From the NCBI GenBank assembly GCA_030152145.1, contig JASLIL010000018.1, positions 1-64,000 of the forward strand: a DNA stretch of 64,000 bases. The letters run 5' to 3'. The stretch is from Tissierellales bacterium. GTDB lineage: Bacteria > Bacillota > Clostridia > Tissierellales > JASKZW01. Shown piece after piece: positions 1 through 8,390 of the stretch; the first letter of the stretch is position 1, and the number at the start of each line of letters is the position of its first letter. The notes below the pieces were generated by a model. The model did not search any database and was not told the DNA's origin. It saw only the letters and a list, made by a program, of their open reading frames with translations. Both the position numbers and the translations under genes were made by a program.

Positions 1-333
1 ACCTCTATTTGTACAGATCAGATGAGAGATTTGGAAAAGAATTTTGAAAAGTTTAGTGATTTAGGTGTGGTAGCCTTAGGATTAAGTGTAGACTCAGCTC
101 CATCTAAATCAGCTTGGGCAAAGGCTCTATCATTGGATAAACTTATAATTTTATCTGACTATAATCCTTTTGCAGAAGTTACAAAAAACTTTGGTGTGTA
201 TGAAAGTAAACTTAATGCATCTGGAAGAGCTAATTTTTTACTGGATGAAAACTTAAATTTAATTTGGAAGAAAAACTATGAATTATCTGAGCTACCAGAT
301 TTAGAAGAAATATTTCAGATTTTAGAAAAATAG
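1..333 (+). CDS. Peroxiredoxin (AhpC/TSA family), 5'-truncated by window edge
   Basis: The reading frame is open from base 1, so the gene begins outside the window. The first visible residues, TSICTDQM, resemble the peroxidatic-cysteine motif of AhpC/TSA thioredoxin-fold peroxidases, with the Cys at the fourth visible codon. An ATG at position 22 lies downstream of this Cys and is unlikely to be the start. The remainder has the thioredoxin-fold pattern LGLSVDS, SDYN and NFLLDE typical of these proteins, which reduce hydrogen peroxide and organic peroxides in the cytoplasm. About 110 residues are present, roughly the last two thirds of the usual 150-190. No resolving Cys is visible in the C-terminal part, so it may be a 1-Cys type. 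Family assignment is good; the subclass is uncertain. Confidence 0.8.
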   Translation, partial: TSICTDQMRDLEKNFEKFSDLGVVALGLSVDSAPSKSAWAKALSLDKLIILSDYNPFAEVTKNFGVYESKLNASGRANFLLDENLNLIWKKNYELSELPDLEEIFQILEK

Positions 334-334
334 A

Positions 335-370
335 TAGAACTAGGGTTAACCCTAGTTCTATTATTTTTCC
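335..370 (+). terminator. Intrinsic terminator after the peroxiredoxin gene
   Basis: A perfect 26-base palindrome at 335-360 (arms TAGAACTAGGG and complement around TTAA) is followed by TTATTTTTCC. It starts two bases after the stop codon. Confidence 0.8.
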
Positions 371-438
371 CAACTAATAATTTTTATAGATTAATAATTA
401 ATTTCTAGTATAATCATAGTAGATAAAGGAGGAATAAA

Positions 439-1392
439 ATGAAAATCACTATTTTAGAGCCCTTAGCAGTAGAAGAAAACCTACTAAGGGAAATATTTAA
501 AAGTCTAACAGATAAGGGGCATGAGCTTATAGTTTACAATAAGAAGGCCCAGTCACTGGAGGAAGAAAAAAAGAGGGTTGAAGATACAGACATACTTGTA
601 ATAGCAAATTCACCTCTAAAGGGAGAGGTCATTAGACATGCTAAAAATCTTAAGTATATAGCAGTTGCATTTACTGGAGTAGACCATGTAGATTTAGAGG
701 CTTGTAGGGAAGAGGAAATCAAAGTAAGTAATGCAGCAGGCTATAGTACAGCTAGTGTGGCAGAACTAGCTATTGGTCTAATCCTATCTATATATAGAAA
801 TATAGTTAGCCTAGACAAGTTAACTAGACAGGGAGAAACTAAGCTGGGTTTTAGGCAGATAGACCTTTATGGAAAAACTATAGGCATAGTGGGAACAGGA
901 GCTATAGGTAGTCATATGGCTAAAATATCCAGAGCCTTTGGCTGTAAGGTTCTAGCCTATAATAGAAGTGAAAACAAGGAACTTTTAGACCTTGGAATAG
1001 AATATATGGACTTAGAAAGTCTTTTAAGGGAAAGTGACATAGTAAGTCTTCATTTACCGTTAAATGAAGATACAAGACATATAATAGGAAAAAGAGAACT
1101 GGAACTAATGAAAAAAGAAGCAATACTTATAAATACAGCTAGAGGACCAATAATAGACAGTGAAGCATTGGTTAAAGCCTTGGATCAGAAGGAAATACTA
1201 GCTGCAGGAATAGATGTTTTTGATATAGAGCCACCTTTAAATCTAGATGAGCCTCTTTTGGCCTGCAAAAATGCTGTCCTAACACCACATATTGGCTTTG
1301 CAACAGAAGAAGCTATGGTAAGAAGAGCTAATATTACCTTTGACAACATAGAGGCCTTTCTAGAAGAAAGACAGGAAAATATAGTTCTCTAG
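439..1392 (+). CDS. D-isomer-specific 2-hydroxyacid dehydrogenase
   Basis: This 317-residue protein has the two-domain plan of NAD-dependent D-2-hydroxyacid dehydrogenases such as D-lactate, hydroxypyruvate and phosphoglycerate dehydrogenases. The Rossmann motif GTGAIGSHMAKISRAFG lies near residues 152-168. The catalytic set is visible: Arg in INTARGP, Glu in FDIEPP and His in TPHIGF. It interconverts a 2-keto acid and a D-2-hydroxy acid in the cytoplasm. There is no C-terminal ACT domain, so it is not a full-length regulated SerA. The start is fixed by AAAGGAGG eight bases upstream. It appears monocistronic, with a terminator before it and a weak hairpin (CCCTAG, loop, CTAGGG near 1404-1419) after it. 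The substrate cannot be fixed from sequence; in an amino-acid fermenter a 2-keto-acid reductase role is plausible. Confidence 0.85.
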   Translation: MKITILEPLAVEENLLREIFKSLTDKGHELIVYNKKAQSLEEEKKRVEDTDILVIANSPLKGEVIRHAKNLKYIAVAFTGVDHVDLEACREEEIKVSNAAGYSTASVAELAIGLILSIYRNIVSLDKLTRQGETKLGFRQIDLYGKTIGIVGTGAIGSHMAKISRAFGCKVLAYNRSENKELLDLGIEYMDLESLLRESDIVSLHLPLNEDTRHIIGKRELELMKKEAILINTARGPIIDSEALVKALDQKEILAAGIDVFDIEPPLNLDEPLLACKNAVLTPHIGFATEEAMVRRANITFDNIEAFLEERQENIVL

Positions 1393-1472
1393 GAAAATAT
1401 TGCCCTAGACCCCTAGGGTATATAAACTTATTTTATAGCCTATTATAGCTATATCATATTAGCTTATAGTCG

Positions 1473-1502
1473 TTGACCAAGTCTATATTAGTCAACTATA
1501 AT
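1473..1502 (+). promoter_or_regulatory. Sigma-A promoter of the OsmC gene with overlapping dyad
   Basis: TTGACC at 1473-1478 and TATAAT at 1497-1502 are 18 bases apart. GTTGAC (1472-1477) and GTCAAC (1491-1496) form an inverted repeat over the -35 and spacer, a possible operator. Confidence 0.65.
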
Positions 1503-1507
1503 CATAG

Positions 1508-1520
1508 ATAGTTTAACTAT
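1508..1520 (+). promoter_or_regulatory. 13-bp palindrome in the OsmC leader
   Basis: ATAGTT-T-AACTAT is a perfect palindrome just downstream of the -10 element, at or after the predicted transcription start. It could be an operator; no regulator is identified. Confidence 0.35.
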
Positions 1521-1544
1521 AGATTTATTTGAGGAGGAGTATAG

Positions 1545-1985
1545 ATGGCTGTAGAAGTAATGAAGGCATCAGCAAAAGTGGTTGAGGGTTTAAAGGTAGA
1601 AGTAGAGGCAAGAGGACATAAGTTTATTTTAGACGAGCCCAAGGAACTAGGCGGTAGTGATGAGGGGATGAACCCTATAGAAGCTACTTTATCAGCTCTT
1701 GGAGCATGTAAGTGTATAGTAGCTCAGTGCTTTGCAAAGGCAAAGGGCATTAAATATGATGAAATTAGGGTAGAAGTAGAGGGAGATTTGGATCCTGATG
1801 GATTTATGGGTAAGAATCCTGAGGCTAAAATAGGATTATCAGAAATTAGAACAAAATTTTATATTAAGTCAGATTTACCTAAAGAGAAGTTAGAGGATTT
1901 TGTTAGTTTTATAGATAAAACTTGTCCAGTAGCAGATACTATATCTTTAGCTCCTAAGCTTAAGACAGATTTGATAGTAGAATAA
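1545..1985 (+). CDS. OsmC/Ohr-family protein
   Basis: The 146-residue protein matches the OsmC fold. The N-terminal strand region leads to GMNPIEATLSALGACKC, which contains the first conserved cysteines on the central helix, and DKTCPVADTISL near the C terminus carries the second. In characterised OsmC/Ohr enzymes two such Cys reduce organic hydroperoxides with dihydrolipoyl or thiol reductants. Many OsmC-like paralogues of this YhfA type have no proven substrate. The start is supported by GAGGAGG. The gene has its own promoter and a strong terminator. Together with the peroxiredoxin 1.2 kb upstream it makes a small oxidative-stress neighbourhood, although the genes are separately transcribed. 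Confidence 0.85.
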   Translation: MAVEVMKASAKVVEGLKVEVEARGHKFILDEPKELGGSDEGMNPIEATLSALGACKCIVAQCFAKAKGIKYDEIRVEVEGDLDPDGFMGKNPEAKIGLSEIRTKFYIKSDLPKEKLEDFVSFIDKTCPVADTISLAPKLKTDLIVE

Positions 1986-1988
1986 TAC

Positions 1989-2025
1989 AAAGGTAGGTAG
2001 GATTTTAATCCACCTACCTTTTTTG
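1989..2025 (+). terminator. Intrinsic terminator after OsmC
   Basis: AAGGTAGGT-A-GGATT pairs with AATCCACCTACCTT (one bulged A), followed by TTTTT. It starts three bases after the stop codon. Confidence 0.85.
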
Positions 2026-2121
2026 TAGATAAAACCAGATAAGATATCTTAATAGTTTGGAAAGAGGACTCTAATAAAGATATTTAGCCAGTTAGAGAAA
2101 TATTTAACTAGTCATTTATTC

Positions 2122-2151
2122 TTCACTATTTTATAAAAATTGTGTTATAAT
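2122..2151 (+). promoter_or_regulatory. Probable promoter of the EutH-like gene
   Basis: TTCACT (2122-2127) and TATAAT (2146-2151) with an 18-base spacer, about 48 bases before the start codon. Confidence 0.5.
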
Positions 2152-2198
2152 AGTGTGACTGATTAAAAATAAGATTAAAACTTAGAAAGGGGCAAGAA

Positions 2199-3287
2199 AT
2201 GAGTCAAGGGATTTTAATTTTACTAATTATCTGTTCACTGTTAGGTGCTATAGATAAAATTTTTGGAAATAAATATGGTTATGGCTCAAGATTTGAGGCT
2301 GGTATGAGAGAGATGGGAACTTTTTCACTTTCCATGATAGGAATCTACTGCCTATCACCAGTTATAGCCAGGGGCTTGGCGCCAGTACTTGTACCTTTTG
2401 GAAATATGATAAAGGCCGATCCTTCTGTATTCATAAGTTCCCTACTGGCTACAGATATGGGAGGCTACACCTCAAGTTTAGAAATTGGACAAAGTAAGGA
2501 AATGATAGAGCTATCAGGTTTGATCCTAGCTTCTATGCTGGGTACAACCATATCCTTTACCATACCAGCAGCTACCAGCATTGTAAAAGATCTGGACTTT
2601 GAGTATTTTTCTAAGGGAGCCCTATGTGGAATAGTAACAGTACCAATAGGAATGTTTGTAGCAGGTATTATGATGGGCATAAATTTAAGTACCTTATTAT
2701 TAAATCTAATACCAGTTATAGTTATAGCCTTTGTTATATCACTATCCCTAATAAAGATTCCCCAAAAAACCATAGCCCTTTTTATAGCCTTGGGTAAGTT
2801 TATAACTACTATAAGTCTAGTGGGACTAATGTTTAGTATCTTAGATTTTATGCTGGGAATTAAGATTATAAAGGGAATGATACCCTTTGAAGAAGGTTTA
2901 ATAGTAGTGGCTAAGGTTGCAGTTATACTTTCGGGAGCCTACTCACTTATAGCCTTTCTTTCAAAGATTTTAAGATATAATCTAGAAAATATAAGTAAGA
3001 AGATAGGCATAAATGAAACATCTATAATGGGTATGTTTACCTCCCTGGTAAACGTAGTACCTATGCTTGCCATATTTAACAAGATGGACTGGAAGGGACA
3101 GATGATCAACGCAGCCTTTTCTGTTAGTGGTGCCTTTATACTAGGAGGGCAGCTGGGCTTTGTTTCCAGTGTTTCATCAGAAGCTGTGGTGCCATTTTTT
3201 GCAAGTAAGATAGTAGCAGGCCTTACAGCCATAGGGGTAGCCCTTATGTTTATAAAATATGAAGAGAAAACCTTAGGGAGTAGATAG
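2199..3287 (+). CDS. EutH-type ethanolamine permease family protein
   Basis: This 362-residue, strongly hydrophobic protein has about ten predicted membrane segments. Its N-terminal half carries patterns I associate with EutH: FEAGMREMG, PSVFISSLLATDMGGY and GIVTVPIGM, matching EutH FEEGFMAMG, PSMFAGTLLACDMGGF and GIVTIPIG. EutH facilitates ethanolamine entry across the inner membrane. No ethanolamine lyase, microcompartment or EutVW genes are nearby, so this is an orphan copy. It stands alone between its own promoter and a terminator. The true substrate may be ethanolamine or another small amine released from lipid or host tissue. Family assignment is fairly sure; the substrate is not. Confidence 0.75.
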   Translation: MSQGILILLIICSLLGAIDKIFGNKYGYGSRFEAGMREMGTFSLSMIGIYCLSPVIARGLAPVLVPFGNMIKADPSVFISSLLATDMGGYTSSLEIGQSKEMIELSGLILASMLGTTISFTIPAATSIVKDLDFEYFSKGALCGIVTVPIGMFVAGIMMGINLSTLLLNLIPVIVIAFVISLSLIKIPQKTIALFIALGKFITTISLVGLMFSILDFMLGIKIIKGMIPFEEGLIVVAKVAVILSGAYSLIAFLSKILRYNLENISKKIGINETSIMGMFTSLVNVVPMLAIFNKMDWKGQMINAAFSVSGAFILGGQLGFVSSVSSEAVVPFFASKIVAGLTAIGVALMFIKYEEKTLGSR

Positions 3288-3303
3288 GCTACTCCCTATT
3301 TTA
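3274..3303 (+). terminator. Terminator overlapping the EutH-like stop codon
   Basis: TAGGGAGTAG (3274-3283), loop ATAGG, CTACTCCCTA (3289-3298), then TTTTATT. The stop codon at 3285-3287 lies in the loop. Confidence 0.8.
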
Positions 3304-3420
3304 TTAGAAAAAATAATTTTTACATATATGAAATAATACCACAGAAATAATAAATAAAGCAGTTATTTAACAAAAAATCCTGGGAATCTGGGATAAAAGT
3401 TTTAAAAACATAAAAACTAG

Positions 3421-3470
3421 TTAAGTAATACTTAAAAAAACTAGACAAAGTTAGTTAATTTTTATATAAT
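3421..3470 (+). promoter_or_regulatory. Promoter of the hydroxyproline operon with upstream palindrome
   Basis: TAGACA (3442-3447) and TATAAT (3465-3470) are separated by 17 bases. Immediately upstream, 3421-3435 is a perfect 15-bp palindrome TTAAGTA-A-TACTTAA, only six bases before the -35. This is a natural position for an operator of the XRE-cupin regulator encoded just downstream. The regulator-site pairing is inferred. Confidence 0.6.
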
Positions 3471-3511
3471 AAAGTTAAGAAGATATCAAACTACCTAAAG
3501 GAGGTAGCAAA

Positions 3512-4099
3512 ATGAGCAATAATGTGGGGAAAAAAATAAAGGATCTTAGGACATCTAATAGCATGACTCTGAAGGACCTAAGTGAAAAGACAGGATTTTC
3601 AATAGGATTCCTATCACAGCTAGAAAGAGGTTTGACAACTATCGCTATAGATTCTTTAGAGAAAATAGCAGAGGTTCTCTCTGTGGACGTAACCTATTTC
3701 TTTTCTGTACCAAAGGATAAGAAGGAAATAGTTTTGAAAAGCTATGAAAAAGAAGTTTGCCAAGTTATAAACAATAACATTATATATAATTTAACAAATC
3801 ACACTCATAAAAGAGAAATGTTACCAAGATTTATAGAGATACTACCTATGGATGAAGTTGAAGATGTAGATGTTTACAGCCATCATGGTGAAGAATTTGT
3901 ATATGTTCTTGAGGGGATCTTATCCCTGGTAGTTAATGATACAGAATATCAGCTCTATCCAGGAGATAGTGCTCACTACAGTTCAATCCAGGTCCACAAT
4001 TGGGCAAATAAGACAAGAAAAATGGTAAAAATTGTAGCGGTTAATATTCCTAACTACTTGAAAGATGAAAGTAAAGTAGAGGAAGAAAAAGAATCTTAA
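3512..4099 (+). CDS. XRE-family transcriptional regulator with C-terminal cupin domain
   Basis: The 195-residue protein has an N-terminal helix-turn-helix at about residues 8-62 ([20 protein letters not shown]) and a cupin_2 beta-barrel at about 105-180. The latter includes [12 protein letters not shown] and [10 protein letters not shown], the two cupin motifs. Proteins of this design (MerR/PuuR-like XRE-cupins) sense small metabolites in the cupin barrel and repress or activate neighbouring catabolic genes. It is the first gene of a tight operon with the HypD activase (13 bases later) and HypD. The start has a strong AAAGGAGG. Hydroxyproline, proline or pyrroline-5-carboxylate is a reasonable ligand guess, based only on context. 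Confidence 0.85.
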   Translation: MSNNVGKKIKDLRTSNSMTLKDLSEKTGFSIGFLSQLERGLTTIAIDSLEKIAEVLSVDVTYFFSVPKDKKEIVLKSYEKEVCQVINNNIIYNLTNHTHKREMLPRFIEILPMDEVEDVDVYSHHGEEFVYVLEGILSLVVNDTEYQLYPGDSAHYSSIQVHNWANKTRKMVKIVAVNIPNYLKDESKVEEEKES

Positions 4100-4112
4100 A
4101 GAGGTGTTACTT

Positions 4113-5018
4113 ATGAAAGGCACTATAATAAATATTCAAAAATATGCCATACATGATGGACCAGGAATTAGGACAACGGTTTTTTTAAAGGGTTGCCCTT
4201 TAAGATGCTGGTGGTGTCATAACCCAGAAAGTCAGAACTTAAAGGGAGAGGTTATGGTATTTGCTAATAAATGTGTAGGTTGCGGTAAGTGTGCTGCCAA
4301 GTGTAGCCAAAAAGGTTTAAAGATAGTAGATGGTAAGGCTGTTTTAGAAAACAAGTCAGACTGTGTAGCTTGTGGAATATGTACTGACACCTGTATCCAT
4401 GATGCCAGAGAATTTGTCGGCAAGGAAATGACAGTTGATGAGGTTTTTAAGGAAGTTAAAAAAGACCAGGTATTTTACGACGAATCCAATGGTGGAGTAA
4501 CTTTTTCTGGAGGAGAGCCTCTGGTACAAATAGATTTTTTAGAAGCTGTATTAAAGAAGTGTAAGGCTGTGGACATACATACTGCCCTAGATACTTCAGG
4601 CTATGCTAAGTGGGAAAACATAGAGAGGGTAATAGACTATGTAGATCTTTTTATGTTTGACATAAAGCAGATGGATGATCAGCTTCATAAGAAATACACA
4701 GGAGTATCAAACCAACAAATATTAGACAATTTAAAGGAAATTTCAGCTAGGGGCAAGAGAATCTTTATAAGAATGCCTATAATATCAGGTATTAATGATG
4801 GCATGGACAACATAGAAGCTGTAATTGACTTTTTAAATAAAAATGTAAACATTGAGCAGATAAACTTAATTCCTTATCATGATATGGGGAAAGACAAATA
4901 TGGAAGACTTGATTTGGAATACAAGTTAGAATCAATGAAAAAACCTAGTGATGAGAGAATTGAAGAAATAAAAAATAAGTTTGAAGAAAATAATATAAAA
5001 GTGAAGATAGGGGGCTAG
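4113..5018 (+). CDS. Glycyl-radical enzyme activating enzyme, HypD-AE type
   Basis: This 301-residue radical SAM protein installs the glycyl radical on its partner enzyme. The SAM-cluster motif is Cys28-PLR-Cys32-WW-Cys35. It is followed by two ferredoxin-type CxxCxxCxxxC sets, at Cys54/57/60/64 and Cys84/87/90/94, as in activases of dehydratase-type glycyl radical enzymes; pyruvate formate-lyase activase lacks these. The SAM-binding TFSGGEPL motif is present. An in-frame GTG lies at 4104, but it sits inside the ribosome-binding site AGAGGTG. The ATG at 4113 is correctly spaced and is preferred. The HypD gene begins five bases after the stop, indicating coupled expression and a matched enzyme-activase pair. 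Confidence 0.93.
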   Translation: MKGTIINIQKYAIHDGPGIRTTVFLKGCPLRCWWCHNPESQNLKGEVMVFANKCVGCGKCAAKCSQKGLKIVDGKAVLENKSDCVACGICTDTCIHDAREFVGKEMTVDEVFKEVKKDQVFYDESNGGVTFSGGEPLVQIDFLEAVLKKCKAVDIHTALDTSGYAKWENIERVIDYVDLFMFDIKQMDDQLHKKYTGVSNQQILDNLKEISARGKRIFIRMPIISGINDGMDNIEAVIDFLNKNVNIEQINLIPYHDMGKDKYGRLDLEYKLESMKKPSDERIEEIKNKFEENNIKVKIGG

Positions 5019-5023
5019 TTTTG

Positions 5024-7387
5024 ATGAAAACTGAGAGAGTTAAGAAGTTAAGAGAAGAAAGTGTTAATGCAGTTCCTTATATCTCTATGGAGAGGGCAAA
5101 GATCGTAGATGCAACTTATAAAAAATACGAAGGTGCAGTTTCCACACCAGAACTTAGAGGATTGGTGCTTAAGGAGATTATGTCCAATAAGAAGTTGTGT
5201 ATTAATGATGGAGAACTAATAGTGGGTGAAAGAGGAGAGGCACCAGCTGCAACTCCAACCTATCCAGAGCTATGCTGTCACACAGTTGAAGATATGGAAA
5301 TAATGAACAAGAGAGAGAAGATTTCCTTTAAAGTTAGGGACGAAGACATGAAGCTTCAAGAAGAAACTATAATTCCTTACTGGGAAAAAAGATCTATGAG
5401 ACACCATATTCTAGAAAATATGACAGACCAGTGGAAGGACTGCTACTATGCAGGTATATTCACTGAGTTCATGGAACAAAGAGGACCAGGACACACTGTA
5501 GCCGATAAAAAAGTTTTTGAAAATGGTTTTGAGGACTTCCAAAAGAGAATTCATGAAGAAATAGAAAATCTTGATTACCTTAATGATGATAGGGCTCTAG
5601 ATAAGCTTAACCAATTAAAGGGTATGAGCATTGCTTGTGATGCAGTTATGATATTGGGAGACAGATACTCAGAATATGCTAAGGAGCTAGCAGAAAAAGA
5701 AAGTGATCCAAAAAGAAAAGAAGAGCTTCTAGAAATATCAGAGGTTTGTGCCCATGTACCAAGAAAGGCTCCAAGAACTTTCAGAGAAGCCCTACAAATG
5801 TACTGGTTTGTACACCTATGTGTAATTACAGAGTTAAATCCATGGGATTCATTTAACCCAGGAAGACTGGACCAGCACTTAAATCCTTTCTATGAAAAGG
5901 AAACTTCTGAGGGAACTTTAAGTCGTGAAGAAGCAGAAGAACTACTGCAATGTTTCTGGGTGAAGTTTAACAACCAACCAGCTCCTCCAAAAGTAGGAGT
6001 TACCCTAAAGGAAAGTGGAACTTATACAGACTTTGCCAATATAAACAGTGGTGGTTTAAAAACAGATGGTACTGATGGTGTAAACGAAGTTAGCTACTTG
6101 GTTTTAGATGTTATAGATGAAATGAAGCTTCTTCAACCAAGCTCAAATGTTCAAATCAGCAAGAAGACTCCACAAAAATTCTTAAAAAGAGCCTTAAAGA
6201 TAGTTAGAAAGGGTTGGGGTCAACCATCAATCTTCAATACAGATACTGTAATTCAAGAGATGTTAAGGGCAGGAAAATCTATAGAAGACGCAAGAGATGG
6301 CGGTAACTCAGGCTGTGTTGAAACAGGTGCTTTTGGTAAGGAATCATTTATCCTAACAGGATATTTTAACCTTCCAAAGGTTTTAGAAATAACCCTAAAT
6401 AATGGACTAGATCCTATTAGTGGAAAGCAATTAGGTATAAAGACTGGTGATCCAAGAGACTTTGAAACTTATGATGAATTATTTGAAGCTTTCAAGGCTC
6501 AGATGGAACACTTTATAGATATAAAGGTTAGAGGTAACAGAGTAATTGAAAGACTTTATGCTACTAAGATGCCAGTACCTTTCCTATCAGTTATAATTGA
6601 TGACTGTATATCAGAAGGAAAGGATTACAATGCAGGTGGTGCAAGATATAACACAAGCTATATCCAAGGTGTTGGTATAGGTAATATTACTGACGCTCTT
6701 TCAAGTATTAAATACAATGTATTTGATGAAAAGAAGGTAAGTATGGATGAGCTTCTAAAGGCTGTAGAGGCTAATTTTGAAGGCTATGAAGAATTACACT
6801 ACCAAGTAACTAGAAAAACTCCTAAGTATGGTAATGATGATGACTATGCTGATACTATAATGCAGGATGTCTTCAATGCCTACTATGACGAGGTTACAGG
6901 TAGACCAAATGGTAAGGGCGGAGTTCATAGAATAAATATGCTACCTACAACCTGCCATGTTTACTTTGGATCAGTTATAGGAGCTACTACAGATGGTAGA
7001 CTGGCTCACTTACCACTAGCAGATGGTATTTCACCTTCAAAAGGAGCAGATACTTCAGGACCTACAGGAGTTATTAAATCAGCTTCAAAGATGGACCACA
7101 TTAAGACTGGTGGAACCTTATTAAATCAAAAGTTTACACCTTCTATAGTAGCTGGTGAAGATGGACTAGATAACCTGGCTCACTTTGTTAGGGCTTATTT
7201 CACTATGGATGGTCACCATATTCAGTTTAATATTATAGACAGGGATACACTTTTAGATGCTCAAGAAAATCCAGATGACTATAAGAATTTAATTGTTAGG
7301 GTAGCAGGCTATAGTGATTATTTTGGAAACCTAGACAAGGCTTTACAAGATGAAATCATAGCAAGAACAGAACAAACTTTTGAGTAA
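5024..7387 (+). CDS. hypD: Trans-4-hydroxy-L-proline dehydratase (glycyl radical enzyme)
   Basis: The 787-residue protein is a glycyl radical enzyme. The radical site is in RVAGYSDY, with Gly762. The thiyl site is Cys431 in GCVETG, followed by Glu433. Published C. difficile HypD numbering, from memory, is Cys434, Glu436 and Gly765, a constant offset of three. HypD removes water from trans-4-hydroxy-L-proline to give (S)-pyrroline-5-carboxylate. The companion activase is directly upstream and pyrroline-5-carboxylate reductase directly downstream, the classic HypD context. This argues against the choline, glycerol and propanediol lyase branches. The start is the ATG at 5024 after GGGGGCT; a TTG at 5021 in the same frame is less likely. 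The radical enzyme is oxygen-sensitive, so the host should be anaerobic. The symbol is unrelated to hydrogenase-maturation hypD. Confidence 0.92.
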   Translation: MKTERVKKLREESVNAVPYISMERAKIVDATYKKYEGAVSTPELRGLVLKEIMSNKKLCINDGELIVGERGEAPAATPTYPELCCHTVEDMEIMNKREKISFKVRDEDMKLQEETIIPYWEKRSMRHHILENMTDQWKDCYYAGIFTEFMEQRGPGHTVADKKVFENGFEDFQKRIHEEIENLDYLNDDRALDKLNQLKGMSIACDAVMILGDRYSEYAKELAEKESDPKRKEELLEISEVCAHVPRKAPRTFREALQMYWFVHLCVITELNPWDSFNPGRLDQHLNPFYEKETSEGTLSREEAEELLQCFWVKFNNQPAPPKVGVTLKESGTYTDFANINSGGLKTDGTDGVNEVSYLVLDVIDEMKLLQPSSNVQISKKTPQKFLKRALKIVRKGWGQPSIFNTDTVIQEMLRAGKSIEDARDGGNSGCVETGAFGKESFILTGYFNLPKVLEITLNNGLDPISGKQLGIKTGDPRDFETYDELFEAFKAQMEHFIDIKVRGNRVIERLYATKMPVPFLSVIIDDCISEGKDYNAGGARYNTSYIQGVGIGNITDALSSIKYNVFDEKKVSMDELLKAVEANFEGYEELHYQVTRKTPKYGNDDDYADTIMQDVFNAYYDEVTGRPNGKGGVHRINMLPTTCHVYFGSVIGATTDGRLAHLPLADGISPSKGADTSGPTGVIKSASKMDHIKTGGTLLNQKFTPSIVAGEDGLDNLAHFVRAYFTMDGHHIQFNIIDRDTLLDAQENPDDYKNLIVRVAGYSDYFGNLDKALQDEIIARTEQTFE

Positions 7388-7433
7388 ATAAGATAATAAA
7401 ATTTGAATAATTGAGTTAAAAGATTTATCATAA

Positions 7434-7463
7434 TAGAGAAGAGGACTCTGGTCTTCTTCTCTA
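7434..7463 (+). other. Intercistronic hairpin between hypD and proC
   Basis: TAGAGAAGAGGAC (7434-7446), loop TCTG, GTCTTCTTCTCTA (7451-7463), with one G-T wobble. No U-tract follows, so it is more likely an mRNA stability or processing element than a full terminator. Confidence 0.5.
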
Positions 7464-7509
7464 TATTCATAAGTTAAGGAATGTAGGATAAAAAAAGGAG
7501 GAATTACAA

Positions 7510-8316
7510 ATGAGTAAAACATTAGGTTTTATAGGTAATGGAAATATGGGTAGAGCTATGATAGGTGGTATAATCAATGCCAATCTATTTGCAGCAGAAG
7601 ATATTATAGTTTCTGATATATTTGAAGAGGGATTAAAAGACGTACATAAGAAATTAGGTGTAAATGTTACAACAGACAATTGTGAGCTAGCAAAAAAAGC
7701 AGATATTATAGTTCTTTCAATTAAGCCTAACCTATATCCGATGATCATAAAGCAAATCAAGGATGCAGTTAAGGAAGATGCAATTATAGTTACAATAGCG
7801 GCAGGAAAAGCTATTGCTGATACAGAAGCTAACTTTGGCCGTCAAATGAAGGTAGTAAGAGTTATGCCTAACACTCCTGCCCTAGTAGGTGAAGGAATGT
7901 CAGCTCTATGCCCTAGTGAAGCAGTTACAGAGGAAGAGTTTAAGGTAATAGAAGATATGTTCAATAGCTTTGGTAAGGCTGAAAAAGTTCAAGAATACCT
8001 AATGGACGCTGTAACATCTGTAAGTGGATCATCACCAGCCTATGTATATATGTTTATAGAGGCTATGGCAGATGCAGCAGTACTAGACGGAATGCCAAGA
8101 CCACAGGCCTATAGATTTGCAGCTCAGGCAGTTTTAGGTTCAGCTAAAATGGTTTTAGAAACAGGAATGCACCCAGGTGTCCTAAAAGACATGGTTTCTT
8201 CACCAGCAGGAACAACTATAGAAGCTGTAGCTAAACTAGAGGAAAAAGGCTTTAGAGATGCTGTTATTTCAGCTATGAGAGCTTGTACTAAAAAGTCACA
8301 GGAAATGTCTAAATAA
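7510..8316 (+). CDS. proC: Pyrroline-5-carboxylate reductase
   Basis: The 268-residue protein has the N-terminal NAD(P)H-binding motif GFIGNGNMGRAMIGG. Its C-terminal dimerisation domain carries the ProC signature (GMHPGVLKDMVSSPAGTT). It reduces pyrroline-5-carboxylate to L-proline. Following hypD, it would take the HypD product and consume a reduced nucleotide, completing hydroxyproline-to-proline conversion. Its length matches the family. An AAAGGAGG ribosome-binding site lies before the ATG. The 122-base gap to hypD contains a hairpin without a U-tract, so co-transcription is likely. Proline reductase (prd) genes, the usual next step in clostridia, are not in the window. Confidence 0.95.
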   Translation: MSKTLGFIGNGNMGRAMIGGIINANLFAAEDIIVSDIFEEGLKDVHKKLGVNVTTDNCELAKKADIIVLSIKPNLYPMIIKQIKDAVKEDAIIVTIAAGKAIADTEANFGRQMKVVRVMPNTPALVGEGMSALCPSEAVTEEEFKVIEDMFNSFGKAEKVQEYLMDAVTSVSGSSPAYVYMFIEAMADAAVLDGMPRPQAYRFAAQAVLGSAKMVLETGMHPGVLKDMVSSPAGTTIEAVAKLEEKGFRDAVISAMRACTKKSQEMSK

Positions 8317-8336
8317 TTTTTATTTTGCAAAAACAT

Positions 8337-8365
8337 TTTCACCATTGTGATATTTATGGTATAAT
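8337..8365 (+). promoter_or_regulatory. Promoter of the Xaa-Pro aminopeptidase gene
   Basis: TTTCAC (8337-8342) and TATAAT (8360-8365) with a 17-base spacer, ending 25 bases before the ATG. Confidence 0.55.
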
Positions 8366-8390
8366 TTACTTTAAAGGAGGCTAACTGGTC

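Noticed and set aside
4104..4112. Earlier GTG start for the HypD activase
   Set aside because: The GTG is part of the ribosome-binding site AGAGGTG; the ATG nine bases later is properly spaced.
2069..7451. Shared AAGAGGACTCT at about 2069 and inside the hypD-proC hairpin
   Set aside because: Only 11 bases match and the surrounding structures differ; chance is likely in AG-rich leaders.
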